Shown here: in pieces, positions 24,201 through 32,080 of the stretch
Layout: every line of letters starts with the position of its first letter
How positions within the stretch are numbered: position 1 is the stretch's first letter
Origin: Stichopus chloronotus
Taxonomy: Eukaryota > Echinodermata > Holothuroidea > Aspidochirotida > Stichopodidae
Direction: 5' to 3'
Length of the DNA stretch: 64,000 bases
NCBI GenBank assembly: GCA_021234535.1
Contig: CM037839.1
Coordinates: forward strand, 30,028,975-30,092,974
Position numbers and translations under genes: made by a program
The notes under the pieces: model-generated
The model's input: only the letters and a program-made list of their open reading frames with translations
Databases searched by the model: none
What the model was told of the DNA's origin: nothing

Positions 24201-24554
24201 TAAAGTCCAATTGCTTCATTTCTTCTAAATCCTCCAACCTGCCTCCTCCATCCTCTTCTTTGACAGATGTCTGACCATGGTTGGTCTTCTTCATCCAACC
24301 AGTCAAATGAGTCTTCACATGGAAAGTCTTTCCAGAGGACAATGAGTGCCCAGGACACCTTAGAGGAAGCCACTGCGCTCCTGACGGGGCTCACCACCCA
24401 GGATGTATTTGATGATGATGACTTGGAGCAGTCGAATGGTGACACCAGCTTAGAGGAGTCAGAGGGCAACACTTCTAAGGAGGGTCCAACAGAAGGTGAA
24501 GAAAATGAGGAAGGCAAAGAGAGTACCGAAAATTATGATGACGTGGACAATTAG
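130..24554 (+). CDS. USP24: USP24 (ubiquitin-specific protease 24), 3' part of gene, 31 exons
   Basis: USP24 is a giant C19-family deubiquitinase that cleaves ubiquitin from substrates. I assembled exons at 130-257, 694-931, 2184-2380, 2892-3111, 3523-3697, 3828-3893, 4233-4391, 4800-5034, 5766-5827, 6450-6641, 6739-6856, 7963-8107, 8684-8800, 9183-9404, 10192-10274, 10503-10641, 10979-11098, 12134-12354, 13037-13173, 13501-13651, 13847-14075, 15083-15186, 15585-15695, 15901-16123, 17144-17221, 19226-19337, 20963-21084, 21638-21757, 22449-22587, 23233-23387 and 24267-24554. All phases join, giving 4806 nt (1601 codons plus stop). The match to human USP24 runs along the whole fragment, for example [35 protein letters not shown] and SAQDTL. 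Catalytic Cys is residue 667 of the fragment and His is 937; zinc-binding Cys are 780/783 and 826/829. Human USP24 has about 2,620 residues, so the N-terminal 40% is upstream. USP9X and USP34 were considered, but the C-terminal half fits USP24 far better. Confidence 0.95.
694..931 (+). CDS. USP24: USP24 window exon 2 (residues 43-122)
   Basis: The acceptor is cgtcag|A and the donor GAG|gtaaat. The [16 protein letters not shown] segment corresponds to the LSLIPTDPAI region of human USP24. A Pro-rich linker (APPSPPLPL) follows, then [15 protein letters not shown]. An open frame runs upstream from 617, but that part is intron. Confidence 0.9.
1120..1410 (+). repeat. Partial copy of the AGGTCA-rich dispersed repeat, USP24 intron
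   Basis: It contains AAACACTGTATCTCAAG twice and AGAGGTCAAAGGTCATCCAA, phrases also found at 17.3-17.9 kb and 34-35 kb. It lies in the 1.25 kb intron between exons 2 and 3, where nothing else is recognisable. Confidence 0.6.
2184..2380 (+). CDS. USP24: USP24 window exon 3 (residues 123-188)
   Basis: The acceptor is tttgaag|GTC and the donor CCAG|gtgtgt, ending in phase 2. It encodes VLSSRLMPS, then [11 protein letters not shown] and [14 protein letters not shown], all clear counterparts of human USP24. Confidence 0.93.
2892..3111 (+). CDS. USP24: USP24 window exon 4 (residues 188-261)
   Basis: The acceptor is ggtttag|A and the donor CAG|gtaagc. FLLCGQT is followed by a Ser-rich low-complexity linker with [13 protein letters not shown], then ARFVIQ. 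The equivalent human stretch is also Ser-rich and poorly conserved. Confidence 0.9.
3523..3697 (+). CDS. USP24: USP24 window exon 5 (residues 262-320)
   Basis: The acceptor is cttgacag|ACG and the donor ACAG|gtatat, ending in phase 1. [20 protein letters not shown] matches the DFTSTVACFMRLSWAAAAG segment of human USP24. Confidence 0.92.
3828..3893 (+). CDS. USP24: USP24 window exon 6, 66-nt in-frame candidate (possibly alternative)
   Basis: The sequence runs cttttcag|GATCT...AATG|gtgagg. It enters and leaves in phase 1, is exactly 22 codons long and has no stop, so it can be included or skipped without breaking the frame. It encodes [21 protein letters not shown] recall no counterpart at this position in human USP24, so it may be a lineage-specific or alternative exon, or a chance open stretch between good splice signals. 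No transcript data were available. Confidence 0.5.
4233..4391 (+). CDS. USP24: USP24 window exon 7 (residues 342-395)
   Basis: The acceptor is gttatag|CC and the donor CTAG|gtagag. Ser/Thr-rich start, then [20 protein letters not shown] and [12 protein letters not shown], matching human HAGICVRQQSVSTKDSLI and EALSLLVTCLQLR. Confidence 0.93.
4700..4741 (+). other. A-rich patch in USP24 intron
   Basis: A short A-rich stretch with a terminal poly(A) run lies about 60 bases upstream of the exon 8 acceptor. Possibly the tail of an old retroposed insertion; nothing more can be supported. Confidence 0.25.
4800..5034 (+). CDS. USP24: USP24 window exon 8 (residues 395-473)
   Basis: The acceptor is tttgcag|GT and the donor CAAA|gtgagg. 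[16 protein letters not shown], and [14 protein letters not shown]...MLVRG correspond to VADFIIDILL, LSQTDT, and FLLGVILTAQLPLW...IMRG in human. Confidence 0.93.
5766..5827 (+). CDS. USP24: USP24 window exon 9 (residues 473-494)
   Basis: A 62-nt exon between cttcacag|A and TCTG|gtaagt. It encodes [20 protein letters not shown], matching LLSQCMEYFDLRCQLLDDLT in human. Confidence 0.92.
6450..6641 (+). CDS. USP24: USP24 window exon 10 (residues 494-558)
   Basis: The acceptor is gtttgcag|TC and the donor ATGG|gtaagt. [13 protein letters not shown] and [17 protein letters not shown] match MLEDEITWLDNFE and LLAGHLRLIKTLLSLCG in human. An open frame extends upstream to 6326 but is intronic. Confidence 0.94.
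6739..6856 (+). CDS. USP24: USP24 window exon 11 (residues 558-597)
   Basis: The acceptor is attgcag|GC and the donor CCAAA|gtaagc. It encodes [20 protein letters not shown], corresponding to SLIKPLLDDFLFRASRII in human. Confidence 0.9.
7963..8107 (+). CDS. USP24: USP24 window exon 12 (residues 597-645)
   Basis: The acceptor is gctattcag|G and the donor GAG|gtatta. [20 protein letters not shown] and LLQLHHHPD match the RLAAYEVLVMLADSSPSN and LLSMHHQPD region just before the USP domain. Confidence 0.93.
8411..8534 (+). repeat. 31-bp minisatellite, 4 copies, in USP24 intron
   Basis: Four units start at 8411, 8442, 8473 and 8504, with core GAGAGGAC.TGCTATAAGTG. The fourth copy is diverged. The array lies about 150 bases before the acceptor of the exon that carries the catalytic Cys. 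Confidence 0.9.
8684..8800 (+). CDS. USP24: USP24 window exon 13: catalytic Cys box
   Basis: A 39-codon phase-0 exon that opens the USP domain. [20 protein letters not shown] is the Cys box; the nucleophile codon TGC is at 8747-8749 (fragment residue 667). The flanking [11 protein letters not shown] matches QQLYMQPGL in human USP24. The active-site residue is intact. Confidence 0.97.
9183..9404 (+). CDS. USP24: USP24 window exon 14 (USP domain, residues 685-758)
   Basis: A phase-0 exon between cacatag|GGA and AAA|gtaagg. It encodes [20 protein letters not shown], then FWRVFKFW and [18 protein letters not shown], matching FYQVQSLFGHLMESKLQYY and REQQDAYEFFTSLIDQMD. The QQDAxxFF motif is the USP Gln box. 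Confidence 0.97.
10038..10054 (+). repeat. Poly(C) run of 17
   Basis: An uninterrupted C homopolymer about 140 bases before the USP24 exon 15 acceptor. Its exact length is likely uncertain in the assembly. Confidence 0.9.
10192..10274 (+). CDS. USP24: USP24 window exon 15: first zinc-binding CxxC
   Basis: The acceptor is attccag|GAA and the donor ACAG|gtaatg. [16 protein letters not shown] carries the first CxxC (fragment residues 780 and 783) of the USP zinc ribbon, aligning with CKDCPHR in human. Confidence 0.95.
10503..10641 (+). CDS. USP24: USP24 window exon 16: second zinc-binding CxxC
   Basis: The acceptor is atctacag|G and the donor AAG|gtattt. [13 protein letters not shown] and [20 protein letters not shown] lead to the second CxxC (CEDC, residues 826 and 829). 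Together with exon 15 this completes a four-Cys zinc site. Confidence 0.95.
10979..11098 (+). CDS. USP24: USP24 window exon 17 (USP domain, residues 833-872)
   Basis: A 40-codon phase-0 exon between ttttcag|AGG and AAG|gtgaga. [20 protein letters not shown] is the conserved USP core LPxxLxxxLKRF motif; human has RTCIKSLPSVLVIHLMRFGF. Confidence 0.97.
12134..12354 (+). CDS. USP24: USP24 window exon 18: catalytic His box
   Basis: [11 protein letters not shown] is followed by a charged insert, then [20 protein letters not shown]. The catalytic His codon CAT is at 12326-12328 (fragment residue 937). I chose the donor TG|gtgaga over AG|gtggtg three bases upstream (12351); both keep the frame and differ by one codon. 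Confidence 0.94.
12861..13016 (+). repeat. 52-53-bp minisatellite, 3 copies, just upstream of USP24 exon 19
   Basis: Three units share ACTAGCTGGGCAT and CATCACCAGGTGTTACCC; the ACTAGCTGGG motif starts at 12868, 12921 and 12973. The array ends about 20 bases before the acceptor AG at 13035-13036, so it probably overlaps the branch-point region. Confidence 0.85.
13037..13173 (+). CDS. USP24: USP24 window exon 19: USP Asp/Asn box
   Basis: The acceptor is cctcag|G and the donor GTA|gtaagt. [13 protein letters not shown] (fragment residues 955-967) is the third catalytic box, and [12 protein letters not shown] follows. Human has [13 protein letters not shown] and ECFGGEYRPKVY. Confidence 0.96.
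13501..13651 (+). CDS. USP24: USP24 window exon 20: end of USP domain
   Basis: The acceptor is ttttacag|GT and the donor AATAT|gtaagt. [14 protein letters not shown] ends the catalytic domain, as RRYWNAYMLFYQRV does in human. Confidence 0.95.
13847..14075 (+). CDS. USP24: USP24 window exon 21 (residues 1042-1118)
   Basis: The acceptor is ataaaag|G and the donor TTG|gtgagt. LSSPELSPR, then [19 protein letters not shown] and [16 protein letters not shown], match LSAPSSPEISP, DRLSILTKLVKKGEKKGLF and MVRDENLKFMKNRDVY in human. Confidence 0.95.
14390..14955 (+). mobile_element. Non-LTR retrotransposon remnant (CR1/L2/Jockey-like), USP24 intron
   Basis: Conceptual + strand translation gives [20 protein letters not shown], the reverse-transcriptase N-terminal motif of CR1/Jockey-type elements (LPxxWKxAxVTPLxKKG). 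After an internal deletion comes a C-terminal signature resembling [16 protein letters not shown]...FKK. The 3' end reads GTAAAGCACTTTTGA...AAAGGTGCTATATAAAT, like CR1/L2 3' tails. Stops and frameshifts make it dead. It inserted in the sense direction between exons 21 and 22. The family name is inferred. Confidence 0.75.
15083..15186 (+). CDS. USP24: USP24 window exon 22 (residues 1119-1153)
   Basis: The acceptor is tttttcag|AGG and the donor TTAAG|gttagt. [20 protein letters not shown] corresponds to KVSLQLAIQFLFQTYLRTKK in human. Confidence 0.92.
15585..15695 (+). CDS. USP24: USP24 window exon 23 (residues 1153-1190)
   Basis: The acceptor is atttgcag|G and the donor CTATG|gtaaga. [20 protein letters not shown] aligns with EEWIATIEALLSKSFDACQW in human. 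Confidence 0.9.
15901..16123 (+). CDS. USP24: USP24 window exon 24 (residues 1190-1264)
   Basis: The acceptor is cctgtcag|T and the donor ATG|gtcagt. [18 protein letters not shown] and [20 protein letters not shown] match FLLECNVREVRVAVATILE and LLEVLLALLDKDVPENCKNC in human. Confidence 0.93.
16335..16685. mobile_element. Diverged TTAA-flanked MITE copy, USP24 intron
   Basis: About 350 bases align by eye along their whole length with the better-preserved copy at 62497-62849. Shared blocks include TAGCTTTAATCATTGTTAAA, CATTCAGTCTCATCAATA and GAAGATGCATCATTTGAATT. The ends are TTAAATGGACATAGGGC and GCCTTCTTTCCTTTTAA, decayed forms of the terminal inverted repeat. It has no coding capacity. Confidence 0.8.
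17144..17221 (+). CDS. USP24: USP24 window exon 25 (26 codons)
   Basis: A 78-nt phase-0 exon between tttccag|AGT and TTG|gtgaga. [20 protein letters not shown] fits DLLLRHSALRHMISFLLGAS in human. It reads in a different frame from the overlapping open frame 17065-17319. Confidence 0.87.
17318..17960 (+). repeat. Dispersed repeat with AGGTCA-rich body and leading hairpin, copy 1
   Basis: It starts with an inverted repeat, GATTCCTTGC (17318-17327) and GCAAGGAATC (17337-17346). A long body follows in which 'GGTCAAAAGTCAT..GAGGTCAC', 'GTAAACAT.GTAT' and 'GAACTTCAAACTGTGAACAT' recur several times. A related copy lies at 34529-35090 with the same leading hairpin; shorter relatives lie at about 1120-1400 and 34020-34400, and an inverted one at about 56930-57370. 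It has no open frame. Family unknown. Confidence 0.75.
18318..19104. mobile_element. Possible DNA transposon remnant with inverted ends, USP24 intron
   Basis: ATTGTAGTGCG near 18319 is matched in inverted orientation by CGCACTACAAT at about 19094-19104, roughly 790 bases apart. The right end itself forms a hairpin, ATTGTAGTG...CACTACAAT. No target-site duplication or transposase was identified, so the limits are tentative. Confidence 0.4.
19226..19337 (+). CDS. USP24: USP24 window exon 26 (residues 1291-1328)
   Basis: The acceptor is ttggcag|GAC and the donor ATAG|gtcagt. [20 protein letters not shown] matches RRWSSAQAREFGNLHNTVAL in human. It was found by homology, because no long open frame marks it. 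Confidence 0.9.
20060..20760 (+). mobile_element. Non-LTR retrotransposon reverse transcriptase C-terminal remnant, USP24 intron
   Basis: The + strand gives, with stops and shifts, [20 protein letters not shown], then [30 protein letters not shown] and [20 protein letters not shown], and later [17 protein letters not shown]. This is the order found downstream of the reverse-transcriptase core in Jockey/CR1-superfamily ORF2 proteins (FLGVxIDxxLxW, LTYCxxVWGxT, GxxxWNxLP). Defective, and inserted between exons 26 and 27. Confidence 0.8.
20963..21084 (+). CDS. USP24: USP24 window exon 27 (residues 1328-1368)
   Basis: The acceptor is ttggatag|GT and the donor GAG|gtagaa. It encodes a Pro-containing linker ([20 protein letters not shown]) that corresponds to the human PLLPLHEEVEALL region. 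Confidence 0.85.
21638..21757 (+). CDS. USP24: USP24 window exon 28 (40 codons)
   Basis: A phase-0 exon between tctgtcag|TGT and CAG|gtgagt. [20 protein letters not shown] matches IEMVVYCCFCNEHFSFTMLH in human. Confidence 0.93.
22449..22587 (+). CDS. USP24: USP24 window exon 29 (residues 1409-1455)
   Basis: The acceptor is ttaattag|TAC and the donor CTTG|gtcagt. [20 protein letters not shown] corresponds to ELKNTFQLLHEILVIEDPIQ in human. The open frame from 22455 runs past this donor into intron. Confidence 0.92.
23233..23387 (+). CDS. USP24: USP24 window exon 30 (residues 1455-1506)
   Basis: The acceptor is ttacgaag|GT and the donor AAG|gttagt. [20 protein letters not shown] and [11 protein letters not shown] match RCYQCVKFLVTLAQKCPAAK and WSWAVQWLQKK in human. 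Confidence 0.95.
23660..24070 (+). repeat. Dispersed repeat with 28-bp palindrome and internal duplication, USP24 intron
   Basis: It opens with a 28-base near-perfect palindrome at 23668-23695 (AGCTCATACCAGCTAGCTGG and its mirror). Two diverged copies follow of a unit of about 150 bases that contains GGTGTTCAGGAATT.GT, GTCC..GTGAGCCC and GGCCCATTTTATG.AATTCT. It lies about 200 bases upstream of the last USP24 exon. A transposon-derived origin is inferred. Confidence 0.65.
24267..24554 (+). CDS. USP24: USP24 last coding exon and stop
   Basis: The acceptor is tttgacag|ATG, and the exon runs to a TAG at 24552-24554. [20 protein letters not shown] matches GKTFQRTISAQDTLAYATAL in human. An acidic Asp/Glu-rich tail ends in DDVDN, as human ends in DDVDP. 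The initial ATG is an internal Met, not a start codon. Confidence 0.96.
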   Translation: MSDHGWSSSSNQSNESSHGKSFQRTMSAQDTLEEATALLTGLTTQDVFDDDDLEQSNGDTSLEESEGNTSKEGPTEGEENEEGKESTENYDDVDN

Positions 24555-25484
<930 letters not shown>

Positions 25485-28400
25485 AAAACTGCAACCACAA
25501 TGGTGGTGTTTCCTAGAAGGAGCTAACTATACTCTCTCTATGTATATGGTGGGGTGGGGAGAAACTAGTGAGGTGGGGGGAACTAGTCTTTCATTGTAAA
25601 CCTAATCATATGTACTGAACTGTGGGCCCAAAGTACCAACAGTATACTCAAATGTTGAGAGTTTGCTGATTTCAATCACACTTTAAAATTTAAATCAATT
25701 GGTTTGTCTATTTAAATTCACTGATTTAAATCACCATTTGGAAAGTATTGCTAAGTGGGAATATATTACTTGACAGGCATTCCGTCTCTTTATTGTACCT
25801 CTTCAAAGCACAGATCACTTCAAATACCCCCCCTTTAATATCTACATATAGTCAGCTATTACTCACATGTGGGTTTCTCATACACTTAAATTATACCAAT
25901 CATTGATGTGAATCTGAGCATTTCTTTAGAAGCAAACTCTTCAGAACTTCCCTTTCTTCAGTTCTCTCCAACAGACAATAATTTTCTTGCTTTATTCATG
26001 CTTCAGTATGTGCATAAAATGGGCTTGTACTTTGTATTGGTAGGTACAGTAAAAGGCCTAGGCGTAAATTTCTTAAGACTCAGAAAGTATTGTATTGTAC
26101 ATTCAGTTGCCATGTCTTTGAAGTAAAGGCCTATTTCCATCCAGATGTTACTATTGTTTGCGCATTTACTTCATTCTTTTCACCCAATCGGTACGTCTCA
26201 ACAGTTCTTACAATCTGCACTTGTTGTTGTCCTTGACACCATATATTTTAAATGGCACAAAACAGGATAGATTTTTTTCTACTTGACATTTGTCTTCAAC
26301 TCCTGTTCCATTAGAGTGTGACTGTGGCACAGAATGTTACTATAGGCTACTGTTACCTTCAACATTACTTTTAACAGGATACTTATGCCGTCAGATTGAC
26401 TTAAAGACATCTTGTATTAGAGCATCTCTGTGATTGGCCAAACTCTAACCTTTCTTTTGTGAATGTTGATTGATTCTAACATTCTGTGCCACCATTGTAG
26501 TGCAAATGAAAGCTTCATTATATTATTCCAAAAATTCCAAATTGCGAGGTGAAATATGTAGACATTCTGTTCTAACGGATGCTGTATTTTTGTCTGAATT
26601 TTCTCACATTATAAAGATAAAAATGTGTCTATTCAAGAAGAGTGTTACAAATCTAAAACATGCTCTTATGAACGTTTCAAAGAAACTAATTGTTTGACAT
26701 TGAGACAAATCTCCATTTAATGCACTTTATTTTTCTACACTTTGAAGTATACAGTCTAAGATTAAGCCCCCAAATATTCAAATACACAAACTGATGACAC
26801 TCCATAGTTGAGTGTGAGCAGAGAGACTGGTCTAGTTGGTCATAATTTCATCATACAAATCCCTCCACCACTTGTTTGGTTTCTTTTGAGGAACCTAAAA
26901 CCAGGCACCCTCTTCTTCACAGTTGTCAGGCTCTTCATCACTATGATTTGTGTCATTGGTGTTGATATGCTTGTCTCTAAATTTAGAGAGGAATAGTTTG
27001 TTTTGTCTGATTATTTCTTGATTTGAAGTTGATTTTTTGTGTATGCTTGACTAACTTGAAACCTTGCAGATCACCGATAGTAGTAAGAAGGACTGTTAGT
27101 GGAAGAATTTCAGGACTGCTTAAATATACAAATATAAGCTTCAAAAATCTGATTTAAATTAAACAATAGTTTGACCGTGCTAATGATATAACAGCATTTC
27201 AATGTATATCATTGAATTATTTACCTTTTTTAAAGCTGCCCTGGTTTTTTTTACATTCAGATAGTAATGAATGTATAAAAAACATTTCTTCATGGTTATT
27301 GCACAAACACATTAGTTTTTTAGTGGTTGGTGATTTAATTGGACTCTAAAACTTTGAAACAACCATCATTTCCATTTCTGTTTCAAACCCCAAAAGCTTG
27401 AAAAAAAAGTTTTGAGCTTCTTTGCATATATTGTGTCCATTTTTAATTGAATGGATGCTAGGCATTCTATTAAACATTTTTTTTCTTGGGTTGGTAGCTC
27501 TGGCATGAAAATGGAATAACTTTGACCCAAATGAGAAATGACTTGAAAATTAATTGTGAAAGCAAAAGTTAGTCAGAGGAAGATCTTTCTAATTTCTTTA
27601 TATATTTAATGGGTATGTCATTGCCTCTCCTGTCAACTCATTTTGTATCAAAATGTGTAGTATGCACTTATGTATGTCTGTTAGCTTTCTCAAAAGAGAA
27701 TGTAAATACATATACTGCTCATTTTTTTCTTTTTATCCTAACACATAATTATTAAGTGTGGAGAAAGAAATGAGTGATTCAAAATTAACAGTAAACAGTG
27801 CAACGTCTGTTGTTCTACCATAAATTTCAAATGGTGAAATGTTTACTTTGATTGCAGATCTATTTTTGGAGAAAAGAGACATTTTCTAGCGATGTGGCGA
27901 TTGTCACCATGTATTGAAGTAGTGGCTTCTTGTTTGATGTCTATTAAATATTTTTGGGAAACAGATTTGGTTCAACACTGTTCAGTTTCTGGGGTGACCA
28001 CTGTTCCTCTGGCAGGAGTTTGTTTTATTTTGGCCAATTTTGTCCCCTCTATTAATTAGTGTGAACAGACATAGATACACTGAAACTCAAAGAGTAGACA
28101 AACAAGTGCTTTCAATCAACATTAAGTATTACATTTTTGGTAACCTTTGGAAAAGAACCAGAATTTAAGTGAACAGGAGAAGATACTATTTTGCGTGTTT
28201 TTACTTTGTGATATTTCAAAAGTTGTTTACCTATTTGTGATATTCAGATTTGAAAATATTAGACTTTTTGAGGGCCGTTCATGTAGGATGTCTCCTTGTA
28301 ACATTCAAACATACTTCATGTCTGGATGCCTGTCCAGTGACAGTTTGAATGTGACATTCTTCATACTTTAATACAAAATGAAACTTTCTTTCAGTCAAGG

Positions 28401-30340
28401 CATAAGACATACATGAGATGATATTTTTTTAACATTTTTTGTGTAGGAGAGTGCTTGGGCATAAAGAGACTTTATATTCTTCTCATTACCTTTTTTTCTT
28501 CAAATTTATATATATATATGCAAATGAACCCAGAAAGTTGTATATTCTCTCTCAAAGGTATGATGTCATGTAAATTGATCCTAATACAGTCAAATTTATG
28601 CCCCGGTGTTGCATCATCGTCAGTGAGAGAGAGAGAACTGCCAGATAATTTCCAATGTTTCTCCTTTGCAATGATACCAGTTCTATTTTCGTTTGTTTTG
28701 TTGTTTTTTTTTGTAAGGTCTGAGGATCAGTTTTCTGGGTGTGCTGTTTGGATGGAAATTACAATTATTTGGCTAAAAGCTGAAATCCTAAACATAGACT
28801 GCTTGGACTCAGTGAAAGCAGTTTTGACTGGAAACATATGTCATGTTAGCTGTCTCAGTGACACCTCTCCCCCTTCGTCTTTGTACAGTTATTCATTGTA
28901 TAGGACATTGGACATTGTGAAGTGACCACTGCAGGTGTGTCCACTGCAGTCATACAAGTGATTCAGTCTTGGCACAAAGGCCGGTTGGAGAAAGAGAGAG
29001 GATCTAATACTTGGTATGGCATAGAGTGTATAGTTAAAGAAAGGAACCTTCTAACAGCATGACCAGGTTGTGAATATTTTGTAACATGATATCGTATAGA
29101 CAATATTCTCCGCTTTGTTTAGAAATAATCAGGTTTTGTACATATTCAGAATGTCTGATTTATGAATACAAAAGTAAAGATAATATTCCATCATCGAAGC
29201 TACAATGCATTTTTGCATATTGGTTTTGATTTCATCTCTGTTCTGTTAGAGAGGTGTTTTCTTTAAGTTACTGTTCGGTCAGCCTCATGGTGTGTGATTT
29301 GAAGAAAAAAGGTGATGTCAAATACACAAAGACCAAAAGTTGAAAGTCCTGTTTTGAGCCATTATTTTGTCAGTATTCAGTGTATAATTCAGCCTAGCTA
29401 GGTACAGACATTTTCAATTTTCACACACTGAGAGCGTTTAGTACTTGATGCACTAAAAAAGGAAATTGTTTGGCAAACATTGCATAGACATTCTACTATG
29501 TTGACCTAGTGTAAGCTTCAAATCATACAAAAGTTTTGTATATATACATAGGGTCTTGAAGTACTGCGTTGCACCATGGAGTTCAAACAGGTCCAAAACA
29601 TGATGTGATTTAAGGGTACATATATGAGGTGATTTGTAAAAACACGACGTGTCGGGTATAGACCCGTCTACTAGGTGACAAAAGTACAAATTGTGTTTTT
29701 TATTCATTAAATGATTTTGGTCCCAGTAATGATGGGGCAAAATTTTTGTGTGGACAACCCTATATGGGTCATATTTCAGTCTAGTACACATTATGATTTT
29801 AAAAGATGCCAAATATTGCACTGGATTCCAACTTAAGTTAACCTAGTAGGTAGTTTCTCAGAAAGGGGACGGGAACAACTCCTCGCTTACAACCCTCTCT
29901 CAGGCCAACTATCACTCGTTATGCTTTGCCTCACCCATCAAAATATTATCGAATAACATTTGTTTCATCAAGGTGACTATCATTTACAAAATTATTGGTA
30001 CAAGAACTAGTTCTAATTTGTCATGCAATCATCGACGGTTGTAGTAAACTAATAATAAACTAATCGACAGAGAGTAAAAGTTGTTTGGAATAAAATTTCC
30101 TGAACCTCAATTTCCCGGGACAAATTTGACTGCAGTAGATGCAAAGTATTGCCTAAGATTTTGTTTAGGGTCACCTGGAATTTGAAAATTTCTACAAAAG
30201 AAAAAACTGTCATCGTCAGAAACAGAAAGTAAAAACTGTTGACCTAACTTTTCTGAGAATTACAATAGCGTAAATCTTATAGTTAAGAGCAATCCTAGTT
30301 ATTTCCATTTTCTGTAGAATATTTTACTCGTTAATTGACA
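25485..30340. other. AT-rich intergenic or extended 3' UTR, no gene seen
   Basis: No splice-flanked conserved coding segment, RNA gene or clear transposon was recognised. Open frames up to 156 codons (28455-28925 +) have compositions and residue order typical of random AT-rich sequence. Poly(T) and poly(A) runs are frequent. Part of it may be a longer USP24 3' UTR. Confidence 0.5.
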
Positions 30341-30349
30341 AATTGCAGA

Positions 30350-31640
30350 CATAAGATCCCCATGTCAAGGCTGAATATATGCAGCCCAGTCACCCGGGAA
30401 GTGCCATTTTCGGTCATCTGGGGCTTTGTAAGCCAGAAATTGTCAGGTGGCGCCCCGCGTAGATAGTTCTGCCGTGTGGTGATGCACAAGGGCTACGGCC
30501 TCAGACCCCACCCCCTGTTGAAACCCTGGATAAGCTCATGGTATCATATCAGTGACGTGTAGGCAATATGTGGTCACAATCATTAGACCCTGACTGTTTC
30601 CTGGCGATTTTTGTTTACAGTCTATTCACGTTCACCATCTGCCTAAAGGTGATTTTTTTTCGAAATTTGGTGATATGATATCCCTATTGTAAGGCTGGGT
30701 ACAAGCAGCCTAGAATACTCCGAAATGCTGTTTGCTGCTATATGGGGAGTTTATAAAACCCAAAATATGCTCGTGCCTTACGCGCCAGCTAATGGTGGTC
30801 CTCCGTTTACATTAATCACACTTATTAATGACGAACAAAATCGGACAAAAATCTCTGTCCCCCAATTTCTATGCACCTGTGATCCTTTGTGATCAACAAA
30901 AAATGCATTTGTGGAGGACTCAAAGATAATATGATAAAGGATGCATAATTCATTATGATTATTGAATCACCTCAATTTGCTACCTGATTATTACAATGTT
31001 TCATAAATTGATCCTTTTTTAAGGAATTGCAGACATACTACCTCTATTTCAAGGCTGGGTACGGGCAGCTAATTTCTGCTTACAGTCTCTTCACGTTCAC
31101 CGTCTGACTAACGGACGAAATGTGCTTTTTATTGAAATTGAATGATATTATATCCCTGTTTTAAGGGTGGGTACATACAGCCTAGAACATTCGGGAAACT
31201 CCGTTCCCTGCCATTTCCTGCCATCGGGGAGGGAGGAGGGGATGAAAAGCCAAACTTTCCTTGTATGCTCCAAACCAACAAATGGTGGCGTTCCGCTGGG
31301 ATAGTAATCCTGCTAATTACTAACGGCGAACAATATTCTGACAAAAATTAAAATTGCCCTCAGATTTATTTGCTGGCGCCCTTAGCACCAAAACTTTGCC
31401 CAGTACTCAAAGCAAAAATGGTAGAGGATGCATAATTCATTTCTGGATCATCCCCTGACATGCATCACCATCTTTCATAGCGTGACTGTTTTCACATGAA
31501 ATCAAAAATTGCAAACATGATTTTTTTATTCAAGGATGGGTACATGTAGCCCAGGCACACCTGGGAAGTGCCGTTTCCTGCTAACTGGGAGGTTTTATGT
31601 GCCAAAATTTTCTTGCACGCTCAAAATTGGTGGTGGACTT
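30350..31640 (+). repeat. Cluster of degenerate repeats sharing an AAGGCTGGGTAC..GCAGCC motif
   Basis: At least five diverged copies begin near 30368, 30691, 31051, 31161 and 31531 with (A)AGG.TGGGTACA..CAGCC(T/C)AG. Most continue with a G(A)AAxTGC.GTTxCCTGC segment and a 'AAATGGTGG' segment. CAGTCTNTTCACGTTCACC also appears twice (about 30622 and 31085). An inverted relative lies at about 37750-37920. No coding potential; probably overlapping insertions of one transposon family. Confidence 0.7.
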
Positions 31641-31650
31641 TTTGTAATTT

Positions 31651-31860
31651 GTTTACGTACAAAGTCAATAGGGATGAAACTGGCACAGTTGACCACAATT
31701 TTGAGCCCCCAGTTTCTAGAATAAGAAGGATACAACTTTGTAATTTTTTGACGATTTCAAGTTGTACTTTCCCGTTACATCTGTGTAGTTTGGGGGTCAT
31801 CGGCATCGTAGTTTGGCCGTGGGGAGGGGGCAAAGTGAGACCGTCCCATTGTATCACTTT
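31651..31860 (+). repeat. Dispersed repeat B, copy 1
   Basis: It contains ACAAAGTCAATAGGGATGAA, TTTTGAGCCCCCAGTTTCTA, GGATACAACTTTGTAA, then CATCGGCATCGTAGTTTGGC and GGGGGCAAAGTGAGACCGTC. The same blocks in the same order occur at 35329-35765, and inverted at 33097-33185. Confidence 0.85.
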
Positions 31861-31869
31861 AACCTTGAT

Positions 31870-32080
31870 AAGCGCTAAAGCCCCCTCTCACGAAATCTCC
31901 CTACAGTTAGGAGATTTCGCCACAAGCGATCAAATGTTTGGTGAAGGCCCCGATTGTAGACGGCACTAGTTGCAAGCAGTTGCATGCCATTTGCAATTCC
32001 ATGAGTTGCAGTACAGTCGCAGATAAGTTTTTTCGTAGTGTGACCGAGGCATAAGAGTCTGAGATGCAAGATGCGAGGGG
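31870..32080. repeat. Hairpin-containing segment, possible MITE remnant
   Basis: A perfect 10-bp inverted repeat, CGAAATCTCC (31891-31900) and GGAGATTTCG (31910-31919), has a 9-base loop. Downstream, TTTTTTCGTAGTGTGACCGA resembles TTTCTTTGTAGTGTGACTGG at about 40012-40031. The element's limits are not clear. Confidence 0.4.

Noticed and set aside
24267..24269. ATG as a separate gene start
   Set aside because: It is directly preceded by a splice acceptor, and the preceding exon joins in phase to give the conserved ..KEKMSDH.. sequence.
28455..28925. Open frame of 156 codons on + strand
   Set aside because: No domain, no splice context and no conserved motif; the composition is that of random AT-rich sequence.
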